Assembly (NCBI GenBank): GCA_008015235.1
Contig: SSFF01000004.1
Location: 186,001-250,000 of the forward strand
DNA: 64,000 nt
Source of the DNA: Rhodoferax sp.
Lineage (GTDB): Bacteria; Pseudomonadota; Gammaproteobacteria; Burkholderiales; Burkholderiaceae_C
Direction of reading: 5' to 3'
Part shown: positions 44,461 through 53,804 of the stretch, piece by piece
Position numbering within the stretch: position 1 is the stretch's first letter
Layout: the number at the start of each line of letters is the position of its first letter
Notes under the pieces: model-generated
What the model saw: the letters and a program-made list of their open reading frames with translations, nothing else
Told to the model about the DNA's origin: nothing
Databases searched by the model: none
Program-made: the position numbers and the translations under genes

Positions 44461-45000
44461 TCAGTTCTGGCCTTCGGTCAGGGTGTGCAGCTGCCAGCGG
44501 CCGCTTTTGTGCCACAGCCAGGTTTCGGTGTAGGTCACATTGCCCAATTTCATGGGGGCTGGGTAGGGCGCAGCGGCACGCGCCATGCGTTCGATCTCGG
44601 CCATGACTTCCGGGGCATGGTTGGGTGCTCGCATCCAGCGAACCCCTGTGACATAGCCGCGCTTGTCAATGTCGGTTTGCAGCACACCCACGGCGTACAG
44701 CAGGGGAGGCATGCGACCGACATAGAGGTTGTCCCGGTGCAGCCCGTAAAGGTGTCCTGCCGCGTCTTTTCGGTAATCCATGATGTTGTTGGCCGATGAC
44801 AGGCGCAGGATGGGCGGTTCTGGCGGCGGCAAGGGTGTGGGCGCTGCTGCAGTGGGGGGAGTAGTGGGCACGGGTGCCGGTGGGGCGGGACGTTTTCCGG
44901 CGCAACCGGCCAGAATGGATGCAATGCCGACCGCAACCCAGATTTTGAACTGGGGCGACGGGAGTTGGGGGTGTAAGCGATAGAGCATGGTTTGTCTCAT
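44461..45000 (-). CDS. Lipoprotein of unknown function
   Basis: The protein has 179 residues from the ATG at 45000 (AAGGAAAAC just upstream); an ATG at 44988 is the alternative. A signal sequence ends in the lipobox ILAG-C near residue 34, followed by a proline-rich linker (about residues 38-62). The globular part begins ILRLSSANNIMDYRKDAAGH. GRMPPLLYAVGVLQTDIDKRGYVTGVRWMRAPNHAPEVMAEIERMARAAAP looks like an energy-transducing TonB-C-like fold (a 'D..G.V..v.v...s..' strand pattern), but this is only a resemblance. Confidence 0.65.
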   Translation of the reverse strand: MRQTMLYRLHPQLPSPQFKIWVAVGIASILAGCAGKRPAPPAPVPTTPPTAAAPTPLPPPEPPILRLSSANNIMDYRKDAAGHLYGLHRDNLYVGRMPPLLYAVGVLQTDIDKRGYVTGVRWMRAPNHAPEVMAEIERMARAAAPYPAPMKLGNVTYTETWLWHKSGRWQLHTLTEGQN

Positions 45001-45090
45001 GTTTTCCTTATGCACACATGGCCATACTGTGCCAGAGTCATGCCCTGGTCCACCTGCCAGGTGTCCGATTTTATGTAAGCAAGGTTTTCC

Positions 45091-45903
45091 GTGAAAGATT
45101 CGCTCGGTTTGTTGTTGCAGCGGCTGCACCAGGCTGCCGCGGTGCTGGTGCGGGTGGAATCCGTGCGCGGTTCGACGCCGCGTGGCCCCGGGGCATGGAT
45201 GGCAGTGTTCGGGGACGCGGTGCTGGGTACCATCGGTGGTGGGCGGCTGGAATGGGATGCGCTGGCGCTGGCCCGTACCCTGCTGGCGCAGGGACCGCAG
45301 CCGGCACAGAGCGTGCGCTACGCCCTGGGGCCCAGCCTGGGCCAGTGCTGTGGGGGCGAGATGGTCCTGCAGTACCAGTATGTCGAGCTTGCCGATGGGG
45401 AGCGCCTGAGCCAGATGCTGCAGGCGCCCAGCATTCCAGTGGCTTTGTTTGGCGGTGGCCATGTAGGGCGGTCATTGGTGCGGGTGCTGTCGGCCCTGCC
45501 GGTGCAGGTGCAGTGGATTGACAGCCGTGACGAGATATTTCCCAGTGACCTGGCGGCCAATGTCGTGTGCGAGCACAGCGATCCGGTCCAGGGTGCCGTG
45601 GCCGGTTTGGTACCCCATTCGCGTGTGGTGATCATGAGTTTCAGCCATGCCGAGGACCTGGACATCGTTGCCGGCTGCCTGCACCGCCAGCGTGTGCGGG
45701 CCGATCTGCCATTTGTCGGTCTGATAGGCAGCCAAACCAAATGGGCCGCGTTTCGCAGCCGCTTGCGTGACCGTGGCTTTGCCGAGGCCGAACTGGCCCA
45801 CGTCTGCTGTCCGATTGGCATTGCCGGAATCCATGACAAGCGCCCCGAAGTCATTGCCGTCGCCGTGGCGGCCCAGTTGCTGCAGACCCTGGATGCTGCC
45901 TGA
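45091..45903 (+). CDS. xdhC: Xanthine dehydrogenase accessory protein XdhC
   Basis: The protein has 270 residues from a GTG at 45091. XdhC binds molybdenum cofactor, helps sulfurate it and inserts it into XdhB. The conserved GSTPRGPGAWMAV, GTIGGGRLEWDAL and GPSLGQCCGGEM blocks lie N-terminal. The C-terminal half is a Rossmann domain (VALFGGGHVGRSLV, GLIGSQTKWAAFRSRLRDRG, GIAGIHDKRPEVIAVAVAAQLL). The catalytic subunits xdhA and xdhB are about 15 kb away, on the other strand. Confidence 0.93.
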   Translation: MKDSLGLLLQRLHQAAAVLVRVESVRGSTPRGPGAWMAVFGDAVLGTIGGGRLEWDALALARTLLAQGPQPAQSVRYALGPSLGQCCGGEMVLQYQYVELADGERLSQMLQAPSIPVALFGGGHVGRSLVRVLSALPVQVQWIDSRDEIFPSDLAANVVCEHSDPVQGAVAGLVPHSRVVIMSFSHAEDLDIVAGCLHRQRVRADLPFVGLIGSQTKWAAFRSRLRDRGFAEAELAHVCCPIGIAGIHDKRPEVIAVAVAAQLLQTLDAA

Positions 45904-45968
45904 TTCGCTGAATTAGGGAAACTACGGAGAGGCCCGGGTCCTCCTAGTGCACCGCGCAAGCGCAGAAC

Positions 45969-45976
45969 TGTATACA
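45969..45976. promoter_or_regulatory. TGTATACA palindrome upstream of puuD
   Basis: A perfect 8-base palindrome in the 242-base gap ahead of the urate oxidase gene. GntR-type (FCD) regulators often use such sequences. No second copy was seen at the other purine genes. The rest of the gap is G+C-rich with no gene recognised. Confidence 0.35.
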
Positions 45977-46145
45977 CTTTTATGCATGGTCGCAGCGGAG
46001 CCGAAGCCGCACCACCACCTGCCGCGTGCGTGCCGGTGTGTGCCGCAGGTGTTCGTGGCCTTGGTACTGCCTAGAGCGCCCGCAGTGGTAGGCAGAGTCA
46101 ACCCGTCCGGCCGGTCCGGGCATGTTCCTTGCAAGGCAAGTCCGT

Positions 46146-47366
46146 ATGGAAAGCTATGTTCTGGATTGGGTCAACCTGCTGCTGCGCTGGGCCCACGTCA
46201 TCACTGCGATTGCCTGGATCGGCTCATCGTTTTATTTCGTCTTTCTGGATTCCAGCCTCACACCCCCGCAGGACGAGGACCTGAAGCGCCAGGGTGTCAG
46301 TGGCGAGCTCTGGGCCGTGCACGGTGGGGGGTTTTACCATCCGGTGAAGTTTGCCCTGGCGCCGCCCAAGCTGCCGACCAACCTGCACTGGTTCTACTGG
46401 GAAAGCTACAGCACCTGGCTGACGGGGTTTTCCCTGTTCACGGTGTCCTACCTCTACAACGCCGGCATTTTCCTGGTGGACAAGTCGCGCATGGATTGGG
46501 CACCGGCCACCGCCGTGGCCGTGGCCTTGGGATTTCTGGTGCTGTTCTGGCTTGCCTATGACGGCATCTGCCGCATCTTCGGTCAACGCAAGAACGGCGA
46601 TGCCATTGTGGGTGCGCTGGTAGCTGTGCTGGTGTGCGTGGCAGCCTACCTGGCATGCCACTGGTTTGCCGGCCGGGCGGCGTTCTTGTTGGTGGGGGCC
46701 ATGCTGGCCACCAGCATGAGCGCCAATGTGTTCTTCTGGATCATTCCGGGGCAGAAGACCATGGTGGCAGACATTGCAGCAGGCCGTTCGGTCGACCCGA
46801 TCCACGGCAAGCGCGGCAAGCAGCGCAGCGTGCACAACACCTATTTCACACTGCCGGTGCTGTTTGCCATGCTGAGCAACCACTACAGCTTCACCTACAG
46901 CCACCCCGACAACTGGCTGGTGCTCATCGGGATGATGTTTGCCGGTGCCGCGATCCGCCAGTTCTTCGTGTTGCGCCATGGCTTCAAGCTGGGGCGCAAC
47001 CCGCATCCCTGGGGCTATGCGCTGGCTGGCGTGGCGATGATCGTATGGCTGGCGGTTTGGATGCGACCGCACTCTGCTATTGATTCAGGAGCTACCGAGG
47101 TAAGGAATGAGCGGGCTGGAGCCCAAATTGGCTACAAGGAAATCGAACCGATCCTGGCCCAGCGCTGTTACGCCTGCCACAGTGACACGGTGCAGATGAA
47201 GAATGTGCGCGTGGACTCGGCCCAGGCCGTGGCGGCCAACGCACAGGCCATGTACACCCAGGTGGTCGTGGCCAAAACCATGCCGCTGAACAACGCCACC
47301 GGTATCACGGAAGAGGAGCGTCAGATGGTCAAGGCCTGGTTCGAGGCCGGGGCCAGCGTACGTTGA
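46146..47366 (+). CDS. puuD: Membrane urate oxidase with C-terminal cytochrome c (PuuD)
   Basis: The protein has 406 residues from MESYVLDWV; an in-frame ATG at 46122 is also open. Eight or so TM helices (residues 10-305) form the DUF989 urate-hydroxylase-like part (WAHVITAIAWIGSSFYFVFLD, HWFYWESYSTWLTGFSLF, SVHNTYFTLPVLFAMLSNHY). The periplasmic C-terminal domain has a cytochrome c motif C341-Y-A-C-H345. It oxidises urate and passes electrons to the respiratory chain. The junction between the last TM helix and the cytochrome (residues ~310-331) is encoded by repeat copy F. Confidence 0.93.
   Translation: MESYVLDWVNLLLRWAHVITAIAWIGSSFYFVFLDSSLTPPQDEDLKRQGVSGELWAVHGGGFYHPVKFALAPPKLPTNLHWFYWESYSTWLTGFSLFTVSYLYNAGIFLVDKSRMDWAPATAVAVALGFLVLFWLAYDGICRIFGQRKNGDAIVGALVAVLVCVAAYLACHWFAGRAAFLLVGAMLATSMSANVFFWIIPGQKTMVADIAAGRSVDPIHGKRGKQRSVHNTYFTLPVLFAMLSNHYSFTYSHPDNWLVLIGMMFAGAAIRQFFVLRHGFKLGRNPHPWGYALAGVAMIVWLAVWMRPHSAIDSGATEVRNERAGAQIGYKEIEPILAQRCYACHSDTVQMKNVRVDSAQAVAANAQAMYTQVVVAKTMPLNNATGITEEERQMVKAWFEAGASVR
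47074..47137 (-). repeat. Dispersed palindromic repeat, copy F (inside puuD)
   Basis: Reverse orientation: TGCTATTGATTCAGGAGCTA, then GCGGGCTGGAGCCCAAATT. It is read in frame as the linker between the membrane and cytochrome parts of PuuD, in a different frame from copies D, G and H. Confidence 0.8.
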
Positions 47367-47375
47367 GGCTGCCGT

Positions 47376-48002
47376 TCAGCGCTGTACCAGGGCCAGGCGT
47401 GCGGCCAGTGCCGTGAACACCACGGCCGCGGTGCGGTTCAAGGCAATCTGGGCCCGCGCAGATCGCTTGAACACTTCGCCAAAACTGGCGGCAAACCAGG
47501 CGATCAAGCCGAAGGTGAGCAACGCGGCCATTCCAAAGATGGCGCCCAGCAGAACGATCTGCAGCGGCACACTGCCTTGTTCGGGGTTGGCGAATTGCGG
47601 CAGGAAGGCGAGGAAGAAGATTGCGACCTTGGGGTTGGTCACATTCATCACCACACCGCGGCTGTAGGTCTCCCACGGTGTCATGGCCGACTCGGCATGG
47701 GCATCACCCAGTCCGGCCGGTGCATTCCACGCGCCCCAGGCCAGGTAAAGCAGGTAGGCCGCCCCAGCGAGCTTGAGCACCAAAAACGCCGTACTGGACG
47801 CCGCCAGCAGCGCCGCCAGCCCCAGCGCGACGGCCGCAGTGTGGAACAGCAAACCAGAACACAGACCCAGTACCACCAGAAGACCGGCGCGGCGTCCGTG
47901 CATGGCCGAATGCAGCAGCACAAAGACGTTGTCCGGACCCGGAGAAAGTGCCAGCAGCACGCTGGCGGCGAAGAAGGTGGCGGTGGTGTCAAAGCTCAGC
48001 AT
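47376..48002 (-). CDS. LysE/RhtB-family amino acid exporter
   Basis: The protein has 208 residues and about six TM helices. The family start LLALSPGPDNVFVLLHSAMHGRRAG, KLAGAAYLLYLAWGAW and GVVMNVTNPKVAIFFLAFLPQF are diagnostic of LysE-type exporters. It exports amino acids or similar molecules. The gene converges on puuD with only 9 bases between stops. Confidence 0.92.
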   Translation of the reverse strand: MLSFDTTATFFAASVLLALSPGPDNVFVLLHSAMHGRRAGLLVVLGLCSGLLFHTAAVALGLAALLAASSTAFLVLKLAGAAYLLYLAWGAWNAPAGLGDAHAESAMTPWETYSRGVVMNVTNPKVAIFFLAFLPQFANPEQGSVPLQIVLLGAIFGMAALLTFGLIAWFAASFGEVFKRSARAQIALNRTAAVVFTALAARLALVQR

Positions 48003-48065
48003 CAGGATTCCAGAAGGGACGGGTTCGAACGTCCATCTTAATCGTTCGCTGGGCTGTGGTCGGGT

Positions 48066-51000
48066 TCAGGTTGGGTGGCCCACCAGGTGCCACTGCGCTT
48101 GCAGCGCATCCACTGGCATCGGTTTGCCGAACAGATAGCCCTGGTAGGCATAGCAGCCCAAGGCGGCCAGGAAGTCGCGTTGTCCCGATGTTTCCACACC
48201 CTCGGCAATGACCGCCAGGTTCAGGCTGTCGGCCAGTGCGACCACCATCTTGGCAATGGCGGCGTCGTTGCTGTCGGTTTGGATGTTGCGCACAAAACCC
48301 TGGTCGATCTTGAGCTGGTCCAGCGGCAGGCGTTTGAGGTAGGACAGCGAGGAATAGCCGGTGCCGAAGTCGTCGAGCGAGAAGCTTACCCCCCAGGCCT
48401 TCAGGCGTGACATCTTGGCGATCACATCGTCGAGGTCCTTGGCCAGCATGCTTTCAGTCAGTTCGAGCTTCAGGCGCTGTGGGTTGGCGCCAGTATCCTG
48501 CAGCACCTGCAGCACCATTTGGTCGAAGTCGATGTGGTGGAACTGGCGGGCGCTGACGTTCACAGCAATGCTCAGGTCCCGGGTGCTGGCCTGCGTCGAC
48601 CACTGGGCCAGCTGGGTGCAGGCGTATTCCAGCACCCATTTGCCGATCGGCAGTATCAGTCCGGTTTCTTCGGCCAAGGGGATGAATTCGGCGGGTGACA
48701 CCATTCCCCTGGTCGGGTGCTTCCAGCGCACCAGCGCCTCCACGCCTTGCAGCCGGCCATGCCGGTCCACCTGGGGTTGGTAATAAAGGAGGAGCTGCTG
48801 CTCCTGCAACGCGACACGCAGGGCGGCTTCCAGCGTCACCCGGGCATTGACGGCCTCCTGAATGCTGGGGTCGAAGAAACGGACGGCATTGCGCCCGCTG
48901 TCCTTGGAATGGAACATGGCCAGTTCGGCACGCACCAGAGGATCCTCAGGCTTGATGCGGAACGTGGATCCAAACAGTGTGACCCCGATGCTGGCTGTGC
49001 AGTTGAGCGTGCCGCTGTCCAGCACAACGGGCTGCTCGATGGCCGAACGGATTTTTTCGGCGGTCAGTTCCGCCTGGTTCGCAGCTTCCAGGACCTTGCT
49101 GCTGAGGTCTTCGAGCATCACCACAAACTCATCGCCCCCCAGGCGAGCCACGGTGTCGCCTTCGCGCATGCAGCGGCGCAGGCGCGATGCAACCTGCTCC
49201 AGCAGCTGGTCACCGATGCTGTGGCCCAGGGTGTCGTTGATGGCCTTGAAGTTGTCCAGGTCGATGTAGAGCAGCGCGTTGTGCTTGGTGTGGCGTGAGC
49301 TGGAGCTGATGGCCAGGTTCAGCCGGTCCTGCAGTAGCCGACGGTTCGCCAACTGGGTCAGGGAATCGTAAAAGGCCAGTTGCTGGATCTGGTTTTCAGC
49401 TGCCTTGCGGGAGCTGATGTCGATGAAGATTGCGACATAGTGGGTAATGCTCCCAGCCGTGTTCTTGACGGCGCTGATGGTCAGCCACTCCGGGTAGATT
49501 TCGCCATTTTTCCGGCGGTTCCAGATCTCACCCTGCCAGGCGCCTTCGGTCTGCAGGGCCTGGTGCATGCGCCTGTAGAAGTCAGGTGCGTGGCGTCCAG
49601 ACTGCAGCAGGCTGGGTTTCTTGCCAACGGCTTCCTGTGCGCTGTAGCCCGTGATGCGGGAGAAGGCCGAATTGACACGCAGGATGGTGTTGCTGGCATC
49701 GGTCACGGTCATGCCTTCGTGGGACTCGAAGACGGTGGCTGCAATGCGCAAGGTTTCTTGTGCGCGCAGCTGTTCGCTGATGTCACGCACATTGGCCTGT
49801 ATGGTCGGCGTGCCGTTAAGCAGCATGCGGTTCAGATGCACGTCGGCGACAAAGTTGCCTCCGCCATGGAGTCTGCTGTGCGTCCATTGGAGGCAGATGT
49901 GACCGTCAGCCGCAGTGCTGAGCTGTTCCTGTAGTGCTGCCGCCTTGGCGGTGGACGATTCGCCATCGGGTTGGTCTGCCGGAGACAGGCTGCTGGGCTG
50001 CAAGCCGATCAGTTCACTGGCATCGCAGGCTCCGAACAACTTCACGGCGGCCGGGTTGCAGTCAATGATGCGGGTGGACTCCATGATCAGCACCGCATCC
50101 ACGGCCGACTCGAAGAGAGTGCGGTGGCGCAGCTCGGAGCGGTTGAGCGCTGCTGTGCGGTCGGCCACCCGTTGTTCCAGCAAGCGGTTGGCATCGGCAA
50201 GGGCCTTGTCGGCCCGGTGTGAACGGCGGCTGTAACGCAGTGCCATCCACAGTCCAAGCAGGCTGGGGAGCAGCAGCGTCAGTGTGGCGGTTACGCTCAG
50301 GCGCACCATGGCCGGTTCGATCTCCTGCAGCAGCAAGACCTCGTTGCGGAACAGGTACAAGGGCCAGCCTTGTGCCGTGCGGGTTTCAAATACCAGCCAT
50401 CTCGCCCCCTGGGTGTCCGTGAAGATACGACGTTCTACCCGGTTCGGACCAGCAGCCTCGGCAGATACCGAGGACGGGACTGTCCGTGCTGCCAATGCCG
50501 ATCGGTAGGGCTCATCCAGTACCGGTTGCATCGCTTGTGCATCGCTGTCGGCCAGCGCAAATCCGTTGGCGTCCACCAGCAAGGCCTTGTCAAAGGGGGC
50601 AATGCGATCAGGTGTCACCAGGGCGCTGAGCTGGTCGAGGTGCAGCACACCACCAAGGTGCAGCTTGATGGCTCCCTTGGCATCCAGCACGGGGATATCG
50701 ATGACCACGGCGGCCCTGCCATCGGCCCCCACAAAGCGGTCTGACAGCACCAAGGATCGGGTCTCGTTGGCCTTCTGGAAGTAGGGACGTGATGCGAGGT
50801 TGTACTGCTGCAGATTGCGCTGCACATCAAACGGATGCGATATGTAGTGGTCGCCTTCCGGGGTCAGCACGAAAACGACCGAAAAGTGCGCTTGGGTCCG
50901 CAGGAATTCCATGGTGGCGCGCTTGCGCGGCTCCAGCTCCTGGGGGATGCCGTTGATGGCAAGGTCAATGTGCTTGCGTTCCGGCAGATCCGCAAAATCC

Positions 51001-51218
51001 GAGGAGAGGGCTGCGGTGCGCAGGGCGTTGCTGCTCTTTTCGATACGGCTTTCAATGTCGGTGACCAGTGACTCCACAAACGCTTCATGGTCATTGGAGC
51101 GCCGCTCCAGCACCCAGGATTGCAGCGTGCTGCGTGCGACCAGAACCAGCAGGCACAGGGAAAGGACGGCAGGCACCAACCCGACTGCGACGATCTGGTA
51201 GTGCTTGGGCAGACGCAT
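48066..51218 (-). CDS. Cache-PAS-PAS-GGDEF-EAL signalling protein
   Basis: The protein has about 1050 residues from ATG 51218. TM1 (IVAVGLVPAVLSLCLLVLVA) and TM2 (~300) enclose a periplasmic Cache sensor. Two PAS domains follow (FESAVDAVLIMESTRIIDCNP; then ...SHEGMTVTDASNTILRVNSAF...), then a GGDEF domain with LGGDEFVVML intact and an EAL domain with EALVRWKHP, ELTESMLA and LDDFGTGYSSLSYLKRLP, all catalytic residues present. Both synthesis and breakdown of cyclic-di-GMP are possible; the EAL set looks fully active. The input is unknown. Confidence 0.93.
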   Translation of the reverse strand: MRLPKHYQIVAVGLVPAVLSLCLLVLVARSTLQSWVLERRSNDHEAFVESLVTDIESRIEKSSNALRTAALSSDFADLPERKHIDLAINGIPQELEPRKRATMEFLRTQAHFSVVFVLTPEGDHYISHPFDVQRNLQQYNLASRPYFQKANETRSLVLSDRFVGADGRAAVVIDIPVLDAKGAIKLHLGGVLHLDQLSALVTPDRIAPFDKALLVDANGFALADSDAQAMQPVLDEPYRSALAARTVPSSVSAEAAGPNRVERRIFTDTQGARWLVFETRTAQGWPLYLFRNEVLLLQEIEPAMVRLSVTATLTLLLPSLLGLWMALRYSRRSHRADKALADANRLLEQRVADRTAALNRSELRHRTLFESAVDAVLIMESTRIIDCNPAAVKLFGACDASELIGLQPSSLSPADQPDGESSTAKAAALQEQLSTAADGHICLQWTHSRLHGGGNFVADVHLNRMLLNGTPTIQANVRDISEQLRAQETLRIAATVFESHEGMTVTDASNTILRVNSAFSRITGYSAQEAVGKKPSLLQSGRHAPDFYRRMHQALQTEGAWQGEIWNRRKNGEIYPEWLTISAVKNTAGSITHYVAIFIDISSRKAAENQIQQLAFYDSLTQLANRRLLQDRLNLAISSSSRHTKHNALLYIDLDNFKAINDTLGHSIGDQLLEQVASRLRRCMREGDTVARLGGDEFVVMLEDLSSKVLEAANQAELTAEKIRSAIEQPVVLDSGTLNCTASIGVTLFGSTFRIKPEDPLVRAELAMFHSKDSGRNAVRFFDPSIQEAVNARVTLEAALRVALQEQQLLLYYQPQVDRHGRLQGVEALVRWKHPTRGMVSPAEFIPLAEETGLILPIGKWVLEYACTQLAQWSTQASTRDLSIAVNVSARQFHHIDFDQMVLQVLQDTGANPQRLKLELTESMLAKDLDDVIAKMSRLKAWGVSFSLDDFGTGYSSLSYLKRLPLDQLKIDQGFVRNIQTDSNDAAIAKMVVALADSLNLAVIAEGVETSGQRDFLAALGCYAYQGYLFGKPMPVDALQAQWHLVGHPT

Positions 51219-51350
51219 GGAAGGTATGGGGGCGCGCAGGCGTAGAGAAGGTGCCCGGATGGTGGGCAGATGCCACACGCTTGTCAATATGCCAGGACAA
51301 GATATTGCCCTGCATGCGCCAGCGCGGCTCTTACGATCCAGTTCAGTGGT

Positions 51351-52787
51351 TCATGCGGCAGCGTTGCACAGCTGCAGGGCCAAGCGGTTGTGCTGTTCCA
51401 CCAGCGGGCCGAGTTCCAGGGACAGCAACTGGCCTTGCAGCACCAGCACACGGCCGTTGACCACGGTGTATGCGGCTGGGGGGCTGGAACACAGCATCAG
51501 GCTCGCCACCGGGTCGTGCACCGCAGCACCGGCAAAACCCAATGTGTTCAGATCGAAGAGGGCCAGGTCGGCACACTGGCCCACGGCCAGGTGGCCAATG
51601 TCGCTGCGCCCCAGGACTTCGGCGCCGCCGCGTGTGGCCAGGCGCAAGGCATCGCGCGCCGTCATCTCGGCAGGTCCCAAGTCGCAGCCAAAGAAACTGC
51701 GCTGCTCGCCATCCACCACACGGATCTCAGCGGGCTGCATGGCGCGGCCTACCCGCGCCAGCAGCAGGGCCTGGCGGGCCTCGGCCACCATGTGGGCGCC
51801 GTCGTTGCTGGCGCATCCGTCCACCCCCAGGCCCACCGGCACCCCGGCGTCGAGCATCTTGCGCACCGGGGCAATGCCGCTGGCCAGGCGCATATTGCTG
51901 CACGGGCAGTGCGCCACGCCGGTGCGGCTTGCGGCGAACAGGCTGATGCCCTCGCTATCGAGCTTTACACAGTGGGCATGCCAGACATCAGCACCGAGCC
52001 AGCCCAGTTCCTGGGCGTACTGGGCGGGGGTGCAGCCAAACTTTTCGCGGCTGTAGGCAATGTCGTGGTCGTTCTCGGCCAGGTGGGTGTGCAGGCGCAC
52101 ACCGTAATGGCGTGCCAGCCGGGCCGACTCGCGCATCAGGTCGCGGCTGACGCTGAAGGGGGAGCAGGGGGCCACGGCCACGTTGCACATGCTGCCGTGG
52201 CGGGCATCGTGCCAGGTCTCGATCAGTCGCTGGGTTTCTTTCAGGATGGCGTCTTCTTTTTCCACCACGGCGTCGGGCGGCAGACCACCTTGGCTTTGCC
52301 CGACGCTCATGCTGCCGCGGCAGCCCACAAAGCGCATGCCGATGGCGGCTGCCGCTTCGATGCTGTCGTCCAGGCGCACGCCGTTGGGGTAGATGTAGAG
52401 GTGGTCGCTGCTGGTGGTGCAGCCGCTGAGCAGCAGCTCGGCCATGGCCACCTGCGTGCTGACATGCACCATCTCGGGCGTCAGGTGCGACCAGATCGGG
52501 TACAGGCCCTGCAGCCAGCTGAACAGCTCGGCGTTCTGCACCGCGGGCACTGCGCGGGTCAGGCTCTGGTACATGTGGTGGTGGGTATTGACCAGGCCGG
52601 GGGTCACCAGGTGGTTGCGGGCATCGATGACGGTATCGGCGCTCTGGTATTCGGGCGGCAGGGTGTCGTGGGTACCGATCCAGACAATGCGATGGTCCTG
52701 GACGTAGAGCGAGGCGTTGGCGATCTCACCCAGCTGTTCGTCCTGGGTGGCGATGGTGCGTGCGTTGCGAATCAACAATGTAGACAT
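51351..52787 (-). CDS. 8-oxoguanine deaminase / guanine-deaminase-type amidohydrolase
   Basis: The protein has 478 residues from MSTLLIRNARTIATQDE. Amidohydrolase metal sites: VNTHHHMYQSLTRA (HxH), HTHLAENDHD, WHAHCVKLD and GVDGCASNDGAHM with the catalytic aspartate. The sequence pattern is closest to the 8-oxoguanine/isocytosine deaminase group that salvages oxidised purines to urate, within the TrzA/AtzA superfamily. Guanine or another purine is an alternative substrate. The product would feed PuuD, encoded 4 kb away. It is divergent from a Crp/Fnr-type regulator; the 280-base gap shows no clear operator. Confidence 0.85.
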   Translation of the reverse strand: MSTLLIRNARTIATQDEQLGEIANASLYVQDHRIVWIGTHDTLPPEYQSADTVIDARNHLVTPGLVNTHHHMYQSLTRAVPAVQNAELFSWLQGLYPIWSHLTPEMVHVSTQVAMAELLLSGCTTSSDHLYIYPNGVRLDDSIEAAAAIGMRFVGCRGSMSVGQSQGGLPPDAVVEKEDAILKETQRLIETWHDARHGSMCNVAVAPCSPFSVSRDLMRESARLARHYGVRLHTHLAENDHDIAYSREKFGCTPAQYAQELGWLGADVWHAHCVKLDSEGISLFAASRTGVAHCPCSNMRLASGIAPVRKMLDAGVPVGLGVDGCASNDGAHMVAEARQALLLARVGRAMQPAEIRVVDGEQRSFFGCDLGPAEMTARDALRLATRGGAEVLGRSDIGHLAVGQCADLALFDLNTLGFAGAAVHDPVASLMLCSSPPAAYTVVNGRVLVLQGQLLSLELGPLVEQHNRLALQLCNAAA

Positions 52788-53067
52788 GGTCGGGCCTTTC
52801 AATTTCAACAAGTCCAGTGGGATTCCAAGGGGAACTTGTCGAGGCCGAATCCCGCAGCAGGTTTGCAAACTCTGCCGAGGCGAGCACCACGAATGCCGAG
52901 CGTACCGGGCTGTGCTGTGACCTGCACAAAGCGGTGGCAGGCGGTGCAATTTTGCCCCAGATCAATTATTTTGGGCAGTACCTACGGGTTTGTACCGGTC
53001 TGAGGCTGGGTGGTTTTTGACCTTGTTTAAGGTCTTTGACGGCACGCGCGGGCACAGTAGGCAACTT

Positions 53068-53691
53068 ATGTTCGCCCAGGAGTCCTTGATCAATGCCCAT
53101 GCCCGCGAAACGTTGGCAGCGGGCACTGTGCTGCAGCGCCGCTCGGCCCGTTCGGATGAAGTAATGTTCATCGAAAGTGGCGTGGTCGGGCTGGGGGTCA
53201 TGGGTGATGACGAACTGGAGCATTGCCTGGGGTTGGCGCAAGGACCCTGCTGGCTCGAACCCAGTGCCGCCGTGCTGCAGACAGCGTGGGCCGTGGATGC
53301 CGTGGCACAGTCCACCGTGTGGGTCCGCCGTGTGCCCATGGCGGAATTCCAGATGTCACTCCAGGCCTGCTGCACGGGCGTGCATTCCATGCTGCTGGAC
53401 ATGGCGCGCCTGCATCAGCAGCAGACCGAAGTGGCCGTGAGTCGCCTAGTGAAAGATGCCGAAGGCCGTTGTGCCCAGTGGCTCATTCAGCATGCGCGAG
53501 GCCGCGAAGGCGGGCAGTTCGTGGTGGAGTTCCAGGACCGCAAACGCCAGGTGGCCCAGCTGCTGGGCATTGCCCCCGAAACCCTGTCGCGCGTGTTCAA
53601 GCTCTTGCGCGAGCGCGGCATGATCAGTGGCACCGGGCGCATTGTCGAGCTGGTGGACATGCCGGCCTTGACCCAGCTGGCCGGGGTCTGA
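53068..53691 (+). CDS. Crp/Fnr-family transcriptional regulator
   Basis: The protein has 207 residues from ATG 53068. The N-terminal cyclic-nucleotide-binding-like barrel is degenerate (VLQRRSARSDEVMFIESGVVGLGVMG). No Fnr-type cysteine cluster is seen, so it is neither an obvious cAMP nor an Fe-S sensor. The C-terminal winged helix has RKRQVAQLLGIAPETLSRVFKLLRERGMIS. It may regulate the divergent deaminase gene. Confidence 0.88.
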   Translation: MFAQESLINAHARETLAAGTVLQRRSARSDEVMFIESGVVGLGVMGDDELEHCLGLAQGPCWLEPSAAVLQTAWAVDAVAQSTVWVRRVPMAEFQMSLQACCTGVHSMLLDMARLHQQQTEVAVSRLVKDAEGRCAQWLIQHARGREGGQFVVEFQDRKRQVAQLLGIAPETLSRVFKLLRERGMISGTGRIVELVDMPALTQLAGV

Positions 53692-53701
53692 CCCCTCTTC
53701 G

Positions 53702-53804
53702 TACGGCTTTGCATTCCAGCGCAGAACAAGGCGCAAAGCCGCAGACAGTACGGACGTACGGCAAGGCGACGCAACGCAGTTATGCGTTGGAATGCAAAGC
53801 CGTA
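53702..53804. repeat. 103-bp inverted repeat between convergent crp and gntR genes
   Basis: The 17-base ends TACGGCTTTGCATTCCA / TGGAATGCAAAGCCGTA (53702-53718 and 53788-53804) are perfect inverted copies. The match continues inward for 9 more bases with two mismatches. The element ends exactly at the gntR stop codon. It probably acts as a bidirectional terminator; its family is unknown to me. Confidence 0.75.

Noticed and set aside
52788..53067. Hairpin operator between the deaminase and Crp/Fnr genes
   Set aside because: Only short, imperfect inverted pairs are present, none better than expected by chance.
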